Shown here piece after piece: positions 26,262 to 33,940 of a stretch of 64,000 bases of DNA. Where the stretch lies: the NCBI RefSeq assembly GCF_003610995.1, contig NZ_CP032543.1, forward strand, positions 4,092,001 to 4,156,000, written 5' to 3'. The position numbers and the translations under genes were made by a program. The notes below the pieces were generated by a model. It was not told the DNA's origin and did no database searches. It was given only the letters and a program-made list of their open reading frames with translations. This stretch comes from Streptomyces griseus subsp. griseus (GTDB taxonomy: Bacteria; Actinomycetota; Actinomycetes; Streptomycetales; Streptomycetaceae). The number at the start of each line of letters is the position of its first letter. Within the stretch, counting starts at the first letter, position 1.

Positions 26262-26277
26262 GAAACGTCTCCGTAAC
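26262..26277 (+). promoter_or_regulatory. Candidate GlnR-binding site
   Basis: GAAAC (26262-26266), a 6-bp spacer and GTAAC (26273-26277) match the GaAAC-n6-GtnAC half of the Streptomyces GlnR consensus. The site is 190 bp upstream of glnR and 71 bp upstream of the divergent hydrolase start. The flanking half-sites needed for a full four-box site are weak. Confidence 0.45.
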
Positions 26278-26347
26278 AACGCCCGGGAAGCACAAAAGGA
26301 CCCGGGGGCTGCATTGCCCGGATCCTCTTCGCAGCAGAATAGCCCAC

Positions 26348-27268
26348 ATGAGTTCCGCGTCCGAGGGTCGATTCCTGAGTTCTTCTGTTCCCTTGCTCAC
26401 GCCGGTCCCGCGATCCGCCACGTTGCTGACCGATGACGGGGTCCCGGTCGAGGCGGTGTACGAGCCGTGTACGGCAGGTTCCGGCACACGATCCGGGGCG
26501 GGTCCGGCCCCGGTGGCCGACGTCCCCGCGATCGTGGTGGCGCACGGGTTCACGGGCTCGGCCGACCGCCCCGCCGTACGCCGGGCCGCACGGGTGTTCT
26601 CCCAGCGTGCGGCCGTGATCACGTTCTCGTTCCGGGGGCACGGACGGTCCGGTGGGCGCTCCACGGTGGGCGACCGCGAGGTGCTGGATCTGGCGGCCGC
26701 GGTGGTGTGGGCGCGCACCCTGGGGCACCGCCGGGTGGTTACGGTCGGGTTCTCCATGGGCGGCTCGGTGGTGCTCCGCCACGGCGCTCTGTATACGGAA
26801 GAAACCGAGGCACGGGATGCGTCCGTCCGTGTACCGGTGCGCGAAGGGCGCACGGAGGCGCACTCAGGGGCGCACTCGGACGCGGTGGTGGCGGTCAGCT
26901 CTCCCGCCCGCTGGTACTACCGGGGTACGGCCCCGATGCGCCGGCTGCACTGGGTGGTCACCCGGCCCTCGGGCCGCCTCGTCGGGCGGTACGGATTCCG
27001 TACCCGGATCGCCACCGAGGACTGGGACCCCGTACCGCTCTCCCCGGTCGCCGCCGTCCCGCTCATCGCCCCGGCCCCGCTGCTGCTCGTGCACGGCGAC
27101 CGGGACCCGTACTTCCCGCTGGACCACCCGCGGATGCTGGCCGACGCGGCGGGGGAGGGCGGTGCGGAGCTGTGGCTGGAGCGGGGGATGGGGCACGCGG
27201 AGAACGCGGCGGACGATGCCCTGCTGGCCCGGATCGCCGACTGGGCGTCGGGCGCGCTGTCCGCGTGA
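26348..27268 (+). CDS. Alpha/beta hydrolase
   Basis: A 306-residue alpha/beta-hydrolase: oxyanion strand IVVAHGFTGSADRPAVRRAA, nucleophile elbow GFSMGGSVVLRHG (Ser near residue 140), acid in LLVHGDRDPYFPLDHP and catalytic His in ERGMGHAENA. An insertion of low similarity (TEETEARDASVRVPVREGRT) follows the nucleophile. Likely esterase or thioesterase activity; substrate unknown. Divergent from glnR and 46 nt upstream of a MoaD-like gene. Confidence 0.88.
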   Translation: MSSASEGRFLSSSVPLLTPVPRSATLLTDDGVPVEAVYEPCTAGSGTRSGAGPAPVADVPAIVVAHGFTGSADRPAVRRAARVFSQRAAVITFSFRGHGRSGGRSTVGDREVLDLAAAVVWARTLGHRRVVTVGFSMGGSVVLRHGALYTEETEARDASVRVPVREGRTEAHSGAHSDAVVAVSSPARWYYRGTAPMRRLHWVVTRPSGRLVGRYGFRTRIATEDWDPVPLSPVAAVPLIAPAPLLLVHGDRDPYFPLDHPRMLADAAGEGGAELWLERGMGHAENAADDALLARIADWASGALSA

Positions 27269-27314
27269 CCCATCATGGAGAGCTGACGCACGAACCGACC
27301 GAAGGAGTGGCGCC

Positions 27315-27569
27315 ATGGCAGCGGGGACGATCCGCTACTGGGCTGCGGCCAAGGCCGCCGCGGGCACCGCGGAGGAGCCGTACGCGGCGGCGACCCTCGC
27401 CGAGGCGCTCGACGCGGTACGCCGACGGCACCCCGGTGAGCTGAGCCGCGTGCTCCAGCGGTGCTCGTTCCTCATCGACGGCAACCCCGTCGGTACCCGT
27501 GGGCATGAGACCGTACGCCTTGCCGAGGGCGGCACGGTCGAGGTGCTCCCGCCGTTCGCAGGAGGGTGA
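27315..27569 (+). CDS. MoaD/ThiS-family ubiquitin-like sulfur carrier
   Basis: An 84-residue beta-grasp protein with the C-terminal Gly-Gly (PPFAGG) that is adenylated and thiocarboxylated to carry sulfur. Key features: IRYWAAAKAAAGTAEEPYAA, TLAEALDAVRRRHP, and VEVLPPFAGG, typical of molybdopterin-synthase small subunits. GAAGGAG (27301-27307) precedes ATG 27315. The nearby thiosulfate sulfurtransferase locus could supply sulfur, but the dedicated partner (MoaE or cysteine synthase) is not in the window. Confidence 0.9.
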   Translation: MAAGTIRYWAAAKAAAGTAEEPYAAATLAEALDAVRRRHPGELSRVLQRCSFLIDGNPVGTRGHETVRLAEGGTVEVLPPFAGG

Positions 27570-27579
27570 ACCGCAGGCC

Positions 27580-28998
27580 ATGAGCAGCAGCGATCAGCAG
27601 TACCCGTATCCGTACGACCCCCAGCCCCAGCAGCCGCAGCACTGGCCCGACGGGACGGCCGGGCAGTCGGCGCTGCCCCAGGAGCCGGGCGGCCACGACC
27701 AGGGCGGGACGCAGACGTGGCAGGCGCCGACCTGGGACACGCAGTACCAGCCGACGATCCAGCGGGACGGGCGCGAGGACCAGCACCGGGGGCATGCGCG
27801 GTCGGCGGACGCGTATGCGGCGGGGCAGCCGCAGCCGGATGTCTACGGGGCCGGGCGGTCCGACGCGTACGGGATCGGGCAGCCGCAGTCCGACGCTTAC
27901 GGAGCCGGGCAGCCGGACCCGTACGGGACACCGCAGCCGCAGCACCAGGAGCCCCGGCACCAGCAGCCGCAGCACCAGCCTCCCCGGTACCAGGAGCCCC
28001 ACCAGGCCCACCCCCAGCGCGCGCAGCAGCCGTACCAGCAGTCACAGCAGCCCCAGCCGTACCACCCCGCCGCCGAGACCGCCTACCTCCCCCCGCAGGG
28101 CGCCTCCGGCTCCCTTCCGCTGCCGCCCGAGGCCCCGGCCGCCGCCGCACCCGCGCCCGTACCCCCGGCAACGCAGCAGCCTCCGCAGCCAGGCCTCGAC
28201 GACACCGGCTACAGCGCGCCCACCACCCTCGGCAACGCCCGGATCACCGACGCCCAGCGCGCCCGGGCCGAAGGGCGGTCGCCGATCATCGCGCCCGGGA
28301 TGCAGCCCGCCGCGATCACCGCCGGGCTCGGCCTGCTCCTCGCGGGCGGCGCGGCCATCGGCTCGTACGCCCTGCTCGTCCCGCTCGTCCTGCTCCAGGC
28401 GCTGACGGCCGCGGGCTGGTTCCGGCTCAACGGCATGTGGCCGGCCCGCCAGGGCATCGCGCTCGCCTTCGCGGGCGGTCTCGTCGCCGATGTGGCCCTC
28501 CTCGCCGCGGGCCGGGAGCACGGGCCCGCGGCGCTCCTGGGCACCCTGGGCGTCTGGGTGCTGCTCACCGTGGTCCTCCAGCTCCGCAGCCACGCGGGCG
28601 CCGACGAGCGGATGTACGGACTGATGGCCACGGTCGTCTCGGCGGCCCTCGCCGTCCTGGCCGCCGGGCACCTCGCGGCGGCCGGGGACGCGGTGGCGGT
28701 CGGCGGGGTGGCGGTCGCGGCCGCCGTGCTCGCCCGTGCGCTGCCGCTGCCGGGTGCCGCCTCCGTCGTGGTGGCGCTGCTCGCGGGCGCGGGCGCCGGT
28801 GTCGCGGTGGGCGGCTTCACGGACTACGGCAGCCAGGGGGCGCTCCTCGGCCTCGCGGCGGGCGCCGCCGCCCTGATCGGGCTGCGGGTGGCGAGCTACG
28901 ACTACCCGTCCCGCTTCGTCCACATGACGGCCGGGGTGGCGCTGCCGCTCACCGCAGCCGCACCGGCGGTCTATCTGATCGGCCGCGCACTCGTCTGA
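27580..28998 (+). CDS. Membrane protein with long Gln/Pro/Tyr-rich N-terminal domain
   Basis: A 472-residue protein. Residues 1 to about 215 are low-complexity, rich in Gln, Pro, Tyr and Gly, with degenerate repeats such as YGAGQPDPYGTPQPQHQEP. The rest has about eight membrane helices (AITAGLGLLLAGGAAIGSYA, LGTLGVWVLLTVVLQLR, VVVALLAGAGAGVAVGG). No enzyme motif is visible. The ATG at 27580 follows the MoaD-like stop by 10 nt, with GGAGGGTGA as ribosome-binding site inside the previous gene end, so the pair is probably co-transcribed. Function unknown. Confidence 0.85.
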   Translation: MSSSDQQYPYPYDPQPQQPQHWPDGTAGQSALPQEPGGHDQGGTQTWQAPTWDTQYQPTIQRDGREDQHRGHARSADAYAAGQPQPDVYGAGRSDAYGIGQPQSDAYGAGQPDPYGTPQPQHQEPRHQQPQHQPPRYQEPHQAHPQRAQQPYQQSQQPQPYHPAAETAYLPPQGASGSLPLPPEAPAAAAPAPVPPATQQPPQPGLDDTGYSAPTTLGNARITDAQRARAEGRSPIIAPGMQPAAITAGLGLLLAGGAAIGSYALLVPLVLLQALTAAGWFRLNGMWPARQGIALAFAGGLVADVALLAAGREHGPAALLGTLGVWVLLTVVLQLRSHAGADERMYGLMATVVSAALAVLAAGHLAAAGDAVAVGGVAVAAAVLARALPLPGAASVVVALLAGAGAGVAVGGFTDYGSQGALLGLAAGAAALIGLRVASYDYPSRFVHMTAGVALPLTAAAPAVYLIGRALV

Positions 28999-29132
28999 CG
29001 CGCCTCATCCGGCCTTCACGGGCCTGACGGGTGCTCAACGCGGGTACACGCCCCCGGGAACCGATGAGGTGGTGCCACTCGTCGATCACCTGGGGGCATT
29101 GACCGTACGGCCGAGGTGGGGGAACGACACAC

Positions 29133-29822
29133 ATGCGCGCACTGCGAATACTGCTGGTCCTGCTGGTGGTGCTCGGCGGCCTCTTCGTCGCCGCCGACCG
29201 GCTGGCCCTCCACTTCGCCGAGTCGGAGGCCGAGGACCGGGTCAGCATCAGCGGTGGCAGCGGGGGGACGACCGACATCTCGATCAAGGGCTTCCCCTTT
29301 CTCACCCAGCTCGCCGCGTCGGAGTTCGACCGGGTCGACGTCACCCTCAAGGGCATGAAGACCGAGGCCGCGGGCCGCGCCATACGGGTCGGCGAGGTGC
29401 GGGCGCAGCTCCACGACGTGAGGCTCGGCTCCGGCTACACGACCGCCACCGCGGCGCGCGCCACCGGCACGGCCGTCGTCTCGTACGAGGACCTGACGGC
29501 GGCGGCGGAGGACGGCGTCACCGTGGCGTACGGCGGCGACGGCAAGGTGAAGGTCACCGGCACGGTCGAGATCCTCGGCCGCCAGATCTCCCGCAGCGTG
29601 CACTCCACCGTGACCCGGGTCGACGGCCACACGATCAAGGTGCGCGCGGACGAGGTGCCGGGCGAGGGCATCCCGGGGGTGGAGCAACTGGTGCGGACGA
29701 AGACGGACTTCGAGGGGGACATCGACGGTCTGCCGAAGGGCCTGGAGCTCCGGAAGGTCCAGGTGACGGAGAACGGCCTGGAGATCGCGCTGAGCGGCTC
29801 GGACGTATCGCTGACGGGGTGA
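29133..29822 (+). CDS. LmeA/DUF2993-family envelope lipid-binding protein
   Basis: A 229-residue protein with an N-terminal signal anchor (LRILLVLLVVLGGLFVAADR) followed by a beta-rich DUF2993 domain (TDISIKGFPFLTQLAASEFD, VDVTLKGMKTEAAGRAIRVG, KVTGTVEILGRQISRS). Mycobacterial LmeA binds phospholipids and supports lipomannan maturation; in Streptomyces the role is not established. ATG 29133 follows GTGGGGGAACG. Monocistronic. Confidence 0.88.
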   Translation: MRALRILLVLLVVLGGLFVAADRLALHFAESEAEDRVSISGGSGGTTDISIKGFPFLTQLAASEFDRVDVTLKGMKTEAAGRAIRVGEVRAQLHDVRLGSGYTTATAARATGTAVVSYEDLTAAAEDGVTVAYGGDGKVKVTGTVEILGRQISRSVHSTVTRVDGHTIKVRADEVPGEGIPGVEQLVRTKTDFEGDIDGLPKGLELRKVQVTENGLEIALSGSDVSLTG

Positions 29823-30032
29823 TCCCCGACGGGCTGAACCCGCCGCACTCTCCCGGCGATCCGGATAGTGAGACGCCGCTGTCCGGTCCGTAGATGCGCG
29901 GCGGCCCAAGGGTGCCGACGGACCGGCCGCACGGCGCGCCTCCCCGCTCCGCGTCTCGCATCATGGATGATCGCGTCTCACCATGCGACACGGCGGTGAC
30001 ATCTCCACCCGTACCTCCCTACGATCGGACGC

Positions 30033-30113
30033 ATGAAGCGACAGGCGGATCTCACGAAGCGGCGGGCAGTAGACCTGTGCCGCGTCGCCGCCATGCTCTG
30101 TCGCACCTCCTGA
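30033..30113 (+). CDS. Cys-containing leader peptide of the sseA locus
   Basis: A 26-residue peptide, MKRQADLTKRRAVDLCRVAA-MLCRTS (hyphen only for reading), beginning 251 nt before sseA. It matches the short actinobacterial leader peptides that precede sulfur-assimilation genes and contain regulatory Cys and Arg codons: Cys16 (TGC) and Cys23 (TGT). Inference: ribosome stalling at the Cys codons when cysteinyl-tRNA is scarce changes the structure of the 170-nt leader and raises sseA expression. The palindrome GGGGCCGGCCCC (30163-30174) is one candidate switch element. Confidence 0.8.
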   Translation: MKRQADLTKRRAVDLCRVAAMLCRTS

Positions 30114-30283
30114 GCGGGGCGTTCGTTCCGTCCCGCCGCCCCTCGGCCCTTCGACCACCGTCGGGGCCGGCCCCGTGCCCGTACGCGCCACGCTCCGTCC
30201 GTCCGCGTCGTACACCCGCACATCCGCACCACCACTCCGCATCTCGCACCACCCCGCCGCAGACTGCCCCGGAGGAGAACAAC
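30114..30283 (+). promoter_or_regulatory. Untranslated leader between the leader peptide and sseA
   Basis: 170-nt region without a gene, Pro/His-rich if translated, containing the 12-bp palindrome at 30163-30174 and ending with the Shine-Dalgarno GGAGGAGAAC in front of ATG 30284. Likely site of attenuation or ribosome-binding-site sequestration controlled by the upstream peptide. Confidence 0.6.
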
Positions 30284-31123
30284 ATGAGCCGCAGCGACGT
30301 CCTGGTAGACGCCGACTGGGTCGAGGCCCACATCGATGACCCGCAGGTCGCCATCGTCGAGGTCGACGAGGACACCTCGGCGTACGAGAAGAACCACATC
30401 AAGAACGCGATCCGGATCGACTGGACGAAGGACCTCCAGGACCCGGTCCGCCGTGACTTCGTGGACCAGGCCGGCTTCGAGAAGCTGCTCAGCGAGAAGG
30501 GCATCGGCAACGACACGCTGGTCGTCCTCTACGGCGGCAACAACAACTGGTTCGCGTCCTACGCCTACTGGTACTTCAAGCTGTACGGCCACGAGAACGT
30601 CAAGCTCCTCGACGGCGGCCGCAAGAAGTGGGAGCTGGACTCCCGCGACCTGACCGACGCCGTCCCGACGCGCCCGGCCACCCAGTACCAGGCCAAGCCG
30701 CAGGACGAGTCGATCCGCGCCTACCGCGACGACGTCGTGCAGGCCATCGGCAGCCAGAACCTGGTCGACGTGCGTTCGCCCGACGAGTTCAGCGGCAAGC
30801 TGCTCGCCCCGGCCCACCTCCCGCAGGAGCAGTCGCAGCGCCCCGGCCACGTGCCGAGCGCCCGCAACATCCCGTGGTCGAAGAACGCCAACGACGACGG
30901 CACCTTCAAGTCGGACGACGAGCTCAAGGCCCTCTACGAGGACGAGCAGGTCGACCTGTCGAAGGACACCATCGCCTACTGCCGCATCGGTGAGCGCTCC
31001 GCGCTCACCTGGTTCGTGCTGCACGAGCTGCTGGGCCAGGAGAACGTCAAGAACTACGACGGTTCCTGGACCGAGTACGGCTCCCTCGTCGGCGTGCCGA
31101 TCGAGCTCGGCCCCGCCAAGTAA
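30284..31123 (+). CDS. sseA: Thiosulfate sulfurtransferase (rhodanese)
   Basis: A 279-residue two-domain rhodanese. The inactive N-terminal domain has VDADWVEAHIDDPQVAIVEV and LYGGNNNWFASYAYWYFKLY; the C-terminal catalytic domain has NLVDVRSPDEFSG and the active-site loop TIAYCRIGERS, whose Cys carries the persulfide. It transfers sulfane sulfur from thiosulfate to cyanide or other thiophiles (also annotated cysA in actinobacteria). Followed after 41 nt by a DUF1416 gene, a constant partner. The Cys leader peptide upstream points to control by cysteine supply. Confidence 0.95.
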   Translation: MSRSDVLVDADWVEAHIDDPQVAIVEVDEDTSAYEKNHIKNAIRIDWTKDLQDPVRRDFVDQAGFEKLLSEKGIGNDTLVVLYGGNNNWFASYAYWYFKLYGHENVKLLDGGRKKWELDSRDLTDAVPTRPATQYQAKPQDESIRAYRDDVVQAIGSQNLVDVRSPDEFSGKLLAPAHLPQEQSQRPGHVPSARNIPWSKNANDDGTFKSDDELKALYEDEQVDLSKDTIAYCRIGERSALTWFVLHELLGQENVKNYDGSWTEYGSLVGVPIELGPAK

Positions 31124-31164
31124 TCCCGACCGACCGCACCACCCGACCAGAAGGACAGAACACC

Positions 31165-31452
31165 ATGTGTGGAGCACAGGCCGGCGGCCCCGACGCTTCG
31201 ACGATCAAGCCCGGTGAGACCACCATCCAGGGCAGCGTGACCCGCGACGGCGAGCCCGTCACCGGTTACGTGCGTCTGCTGGACTCGACCGGCGAGTTCA
31301 CCGCCGAGGTCCCGACCTCGGCGACCGGGCAGTTCCGCTTCTACGCGGCCGAGGGCACCTGGACGCTCCGCGCCCTGGTCCCGGGCGGCAGCGCCGACCG
31401 CACGGTCGTCGCGCAGACCGGTGGACTCTCCGAGGTCGCGATCGCCGTCTGA
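31165..31452 (+). CDS. DUF1416 family protein
   Basis: A 95-residue beta-sandwich-like protein beginning MCGAQAGGPDASTIKPGETT and containing TIQGSVTRDGEPVTGYVRLL, a carboxypeptidase-regulatory-like pattern. Members are almost always directly downstream of sseA in actinobacteria; a function is not established. Cys2 is conserved in the family. AAGGACAG provides the ribosome-binding site. Ends at a strong terminator. Confidence 0.9.
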   Translation: MCGAQAGGPDASTIKPGETTIQGSVTRDGEPVTGYVRLLDSTGEFTAEVPTSATGQFRFYAAEGTWTLRALVPGGSADRTVVAQTGGLSEVAIAV

Positions 31453-31493
31453 TCCACGGCATGGCCGTTTGGATGACGGCACGGAACGGCCGG

Positions 31494-31543
31494 AGGGCCG
31501 CACCCCAGGGGGTTGGACGCCACCTGACGCGGGGTGCGGCCCT
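31494..31543 (+). terminator. Terminator of the sseA-DUF1416 operon
   Basis: Perfect 13-bp arms (31494-31506 and 31531-31543) with a 24-nt loop, 42 nt after the DUF1416 stop, followed by TCGCGCC rather than a U-run. Confidence 0.75.
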
Positions 31544-31589
31544 TCGCGCCGTACTGTGCCGGCTCCCCGAACGGTTCTACGCTGGATCC

Positions 31590-31847
31590 ATGTACGCCCG
31601 ACGCCGGCGGAACTACTTCCTCCTGATGGGCGGATGCGTCGCCCTCTACGTCTCCGCCTGGGCCTTCGTGCGCCTGTGGTCGATGCCCGCGGCCATCGTG
31701 ATGTGCCTGGTAGCGATGGTGATCCCGCCCGTCGCCGCCGTGGTCGCCAACCGGCGGGGGCCGGAGGACCGGTGGTGGGACGACCCCTCCGGCGACCCGA
31801 AGTCCGACGAGTGGTGGGACGAGCTGGACGGCAGAAAGCGCCGCTGA
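31590..31847 (+). CDS. DUF3099-type small membrane protein
   Basis: An 85-residue protein: MYARRRRNYFLLMGG, two membrane helices (CVALYVSAWAFVRLW and AIVMCLVAMVIPPVAAVVAN), then an acidic, Trp-rich tail (RWWDDPSGDPKSDEWWDELD). TACGCT at 31578-31583 is exactly 6 nt before ATG 31590, so the transcript is probably leaderless. Function unknown. Confidence 0.87.
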   Translation: MYARRRRNYFLLMGGCVALYVSAWAFVRLWSMPAAIVMCLVAMVIPPVAAVVANRRGPEDRWWDDPSGDPKSDEWWDELDGRKRR

Positions 31848-31871
31848 GCCGTCGGAAGCGCCCCCGAGCCG

Positions 31872-32234
31872 TCAGTAGACGAGCGCCTGCGTGCCGTCCG
31901 CCATGGCCTCCTGGACGAAGACCTGAGCCCCCGCGATCCGTACGCCCTCCAGCACGTCCTTCTCCGTGATCTCGCGCCGGGCCGCGCACTGCGTGCAGAG
32001 GGTGACCCGGCCGCCCGCCAGGATCGAGTCGAGCAGCTCCGGCAGCGGCGCGGCATGCGGCAGCTCGAACCCGGCGGCCCGTCCCGGCAGCGCGAACCAC
32101 GCCGACTCCCCGGTCAGCCAGAGCGAGACCTCTACCCCACTGGCCACGGCCACCGCCGCCACGGTGAAGGCCTGCGAGCAGCGCTCGGCGGCTTCGGGCC
32201 CGGCGGTCACCTTGATCACAAGCTTCTTCGACAT
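31872..32234 (-). CDS. DsrE-family sulfur-relay-like protein
   Basis: A 120-residue protein of the DsrE/peroxiredoxin-like fold: KKLVIKVTAGPEAAERCSQA, VAVASGVEVSLWLTGESAWF, and a Cys pair in VTLCTQCAARR that may bind sulfur. Placed beside the sseA locus but convergent with it. ATG 32234. Role in sulfur transfer is an inference from the family. Confidence 0.88.
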   Translation of the reverse strand: MSKKLVIKVTAGPEAAERCSQAFTVAAVAVASGVEVSLWLTGESAWFALPGRAAGFELPHAAPLPELLDSILAGGRVTLCTQCAARREITEKDVLEGVRIAGAQVFVQEAMADGTQALVY

Positions 32235-32300
32235 AGGCCGAACTGTAATCCTCCGGAGGGCGACCTCCCCCCTGACCTGCGAGTCATCTGTGGGCGCGGG

Positions 32301-32558
32301 GTGACGATGCGCTGGCCGCTGGCCGGGGCGGAGGAGGTCGCGTTCGACGCGACCTGGAAGTCCGCGCGGGCGGTGGAGGGGTTCTCGTCGTACGCCCTGA
32401 CCGAGAAGGCGCCCCAAGGCGACGCCCACACACGGCTGGCGTACAGCATGGCCGGTGACACGCTGGCCCTGATCGTCCACGAGCGGCCGGGCAGGGCGGA
32501 GTCGGCACGGATCCCGTTCCAGCAGACCGTGATCCTGCAGAACCAGCTCCTCGGCTGA
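32301..32558 (+). CDS. Hypothetical 83-85 residue protein
   Basis: From GTG 32301 or ATG 32307 the product MRWPLAGAEEVAFDATWKSA continues through TRLAYSMAGDTLALIVHERP to FQQTVILQNQLLG. Codon use is normal, but there is no good Shine-Dalgarno and no family recognised. The divergent DsrE-like start is only 66 nt away, so they may share a promoter region. It could be a shortened gene. Confidence 0.5.
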   Translation: MTMRWPLAGAEEVAFDATWKSARAVEGFSSYALTEKAPQGDAHTRLAYSMAGDTLALIVHERPGRAESARIPFQQTVILQNQLLG

Positions 32559-32694
32559 GACCGGGTCCGGGACGGGTGGGCCGGGCGGTGGTCACGCCGT
32601 TCGGCCCCCACCTGGACGAGAAGGCCGGGTCTCCACCCATTAGGCTGGACCCGGCCCTGTACTGCCGCCATACCGCACATTCCGAGGAGCCCCC

Positions 32695-32796
32695 GTGCTT
32701 GAGGCATTCTTCTCCGCCCTGCTCATCCTGGTCTGCGTCGGCGTGCTCGCCTTCACGGCCGTCGCCGTGAAGAAGCTGTACCAGGGCCAGCGCTGA
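32695..32796 (+). CDS. 33-residue membrane peptide
   Basis: GTG 32695, Shine-Dalgarno GAGGAG (32683-32688). Product begins with LEAFFSALLILVCVGVLAFT and ends AVKKLYQGQR: one helix with a positive tail. Too short for normal gene-calling. I recall near-identical short peptides in other Streptomyces at this position, which supports it as a gene, but the function is unknown. Confidence 0.75.
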   Translation: MLEAFFSALLILVCVGVLAFTAVAVKKLYQGQR

Positions 32797-32847
32797 CCCT
32801 CGCCGTACCCGATCGTTCCGCCCCCTCACAGATCGTCTGAGCCGCTC

Positions 32848-33420
32848 ATGATCGAGATTCCGTCCGACCTCAACCCGGACCTCGTCCCGCTGGCCTTCCT
32901 CATCGGCAAGTGGGCGGGCGCGGGCGTGTCCGACTTCCCCGGCGCCGAGAAGTGCAACTTCGGCCAGGAGGTCACGTTCAGCCACGACGGCCGTGACTTC
33001 CTGGAGTACGTCTCCCACACCTGGGTCCTGGACGCCGACGGCAACCAGGTCCGCCCGCTGGAGTCGGAGTCCGGCTACTGGCGCATCGACAAGGACCGCA
33101 AGGTCGAGGTCGTCATGGTCCGCGACCAGGGCGTCGTCGAGATCTGGTACGGCGAGCTGGCCGACCAGAAGCCGCAGATCGACCTGGTCACCGACGCCGT
33201 GGCCCGCACCGCGGCCTCCGGCCCGTACACCGGTGGGAAGCGCCTGTACGGGTATGTGAAGAGCGACCTGATGTGGGTCGGCGAGAAGGCGACCCCCGAG
33301 GTGGAGCTGCGCCCGTACATGTCGGCGCACCTGAAGAAGGTCGTCACCCCCGAAGAGGTCGCCGAGATGGCGCGGAACCTCGAGGACATGCCCGACGACG
33401 GCATCGCGTTCTTCAAGTAG
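32848..33420 (+). CDS. Nitrobindin-like FABP-family heme-binding protein
   Basis: A 190-residue beta-barrel with the GxWxGxG signature FLIGKWAGAGVSDFPGAE near residues 18-35 and EVELRPYMSAHLKK near the end. Bacterial nitrobindins bind heme and isomerise peroxynitrite; the conserved heme-ligating His near the C-terminus fits HLKKV. Start ATG 32848. Monocistronic, directly upstream of nur. Confidence 0.88.
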   Translation: MIEIPSDLNPDLVPLAFLIGKWAGAGVSDFPGAEKCNFGQEVTFSHDGRDFLEYVSHTWVLDADGNQVRPLESESGYWRIDKDRKVEVVMVRDQGVVEIWYGELADQKPQIDLVTDAVARTAASGPYTGGKRLYGYVKSDLMWVGEKATPEVELRPYMSAHLKKVVTPEEVAEMARNLEDMPDDGIAFFK

Positions 33421-33477
33421 AGGGTCCCTCCGGAAGAGTCCTGCCGGTCGGTGCCCGCCCCGCCCTACACTGGGCCT

Positions 33478-33930
33478 GTGGTGAGCACCGACTGGAAGAC
33501 CGATCTACGGCAGCGCGGATACCGGCTGACGCCCCAGCGCCAGCTCGTCCTGGAGGCCGTCGACACCCTGGAGCACGCGACTCCGGACGACATCCTGTGC
33601 GAGGTCCGCAAGACCGCGTCCGGGGTGAACATCTCCACGGTGTACCGGACCCTGGAGCTCCTGGAGGAGCTCGGGCTGGTGAGCCACGCGCACCTCGGGC
33701 ACGGCGCCCCGACGTACCACCTCGCCGACCGGCACCACCACATCCATCTGGTCTGCCGGGACTGCAAGGACGTCATCGAGGCGGACCTCTCCGTCGTCGC
33801 CGAGTTCACCGAGAAGCTCCGCGCCGACTTCGGCTTCGAGACCGATATGAAGCACTTCGCGATCTTCGGCCGCTGCGCGTCCTGCACGGCCGCGAGGGAC
33901 GGCGCGGGGACCGGCGGGCCCAAGTCGTAG
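33478..33930 (+). CDS. nur: Nickel-responsive Fur-family regulator Nur
   Basis: A 150-residue Fur-family repressor. The wing-helix DNA-binding domain has RQRGYRLTPQRQLVLEAVDT and ISTVYRTLELLEELGLVSHA; the dimerisation domain has HLADRHHHIHLVCRDC. With GTG 33478 as start, His33, His86, His88 and His90 fall exactly on the nickel-site residues reported for S. coelicolor Nur, and His70, His72 and His126 on the second metal site; CxxC pairs (C93/C96, C133/C136) are also present. Nur controls nickel uptake and the sodF/sodN switch. TACACT 6 nt before the start indicates a leaderless mRNA. Confidence 0.93.
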   Translation: MVSTDWKTDLRQRGYRLTPQRQLVLEAVDTLEHATPDDILCEVRKTASGVNISTVYRTLELLEELGLVSHAHLGHGAPTYHLADRHHHIHLVCRDCKDVIEADLSVVAEFTEKLRADFGFETDMKHFAIFGRCASCTAARDGAGTGGPKS

Positions 33931-33940
33931 GCTGGGCGGT

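Noticed and set aside
30114..30283. N-terminal extension of sseA through the leader
   Set aside because: The translated leader is Pro/His/Arg-rich and rhodanese homology starts at ATG 30284, which has a perfect ribosome-binding site.
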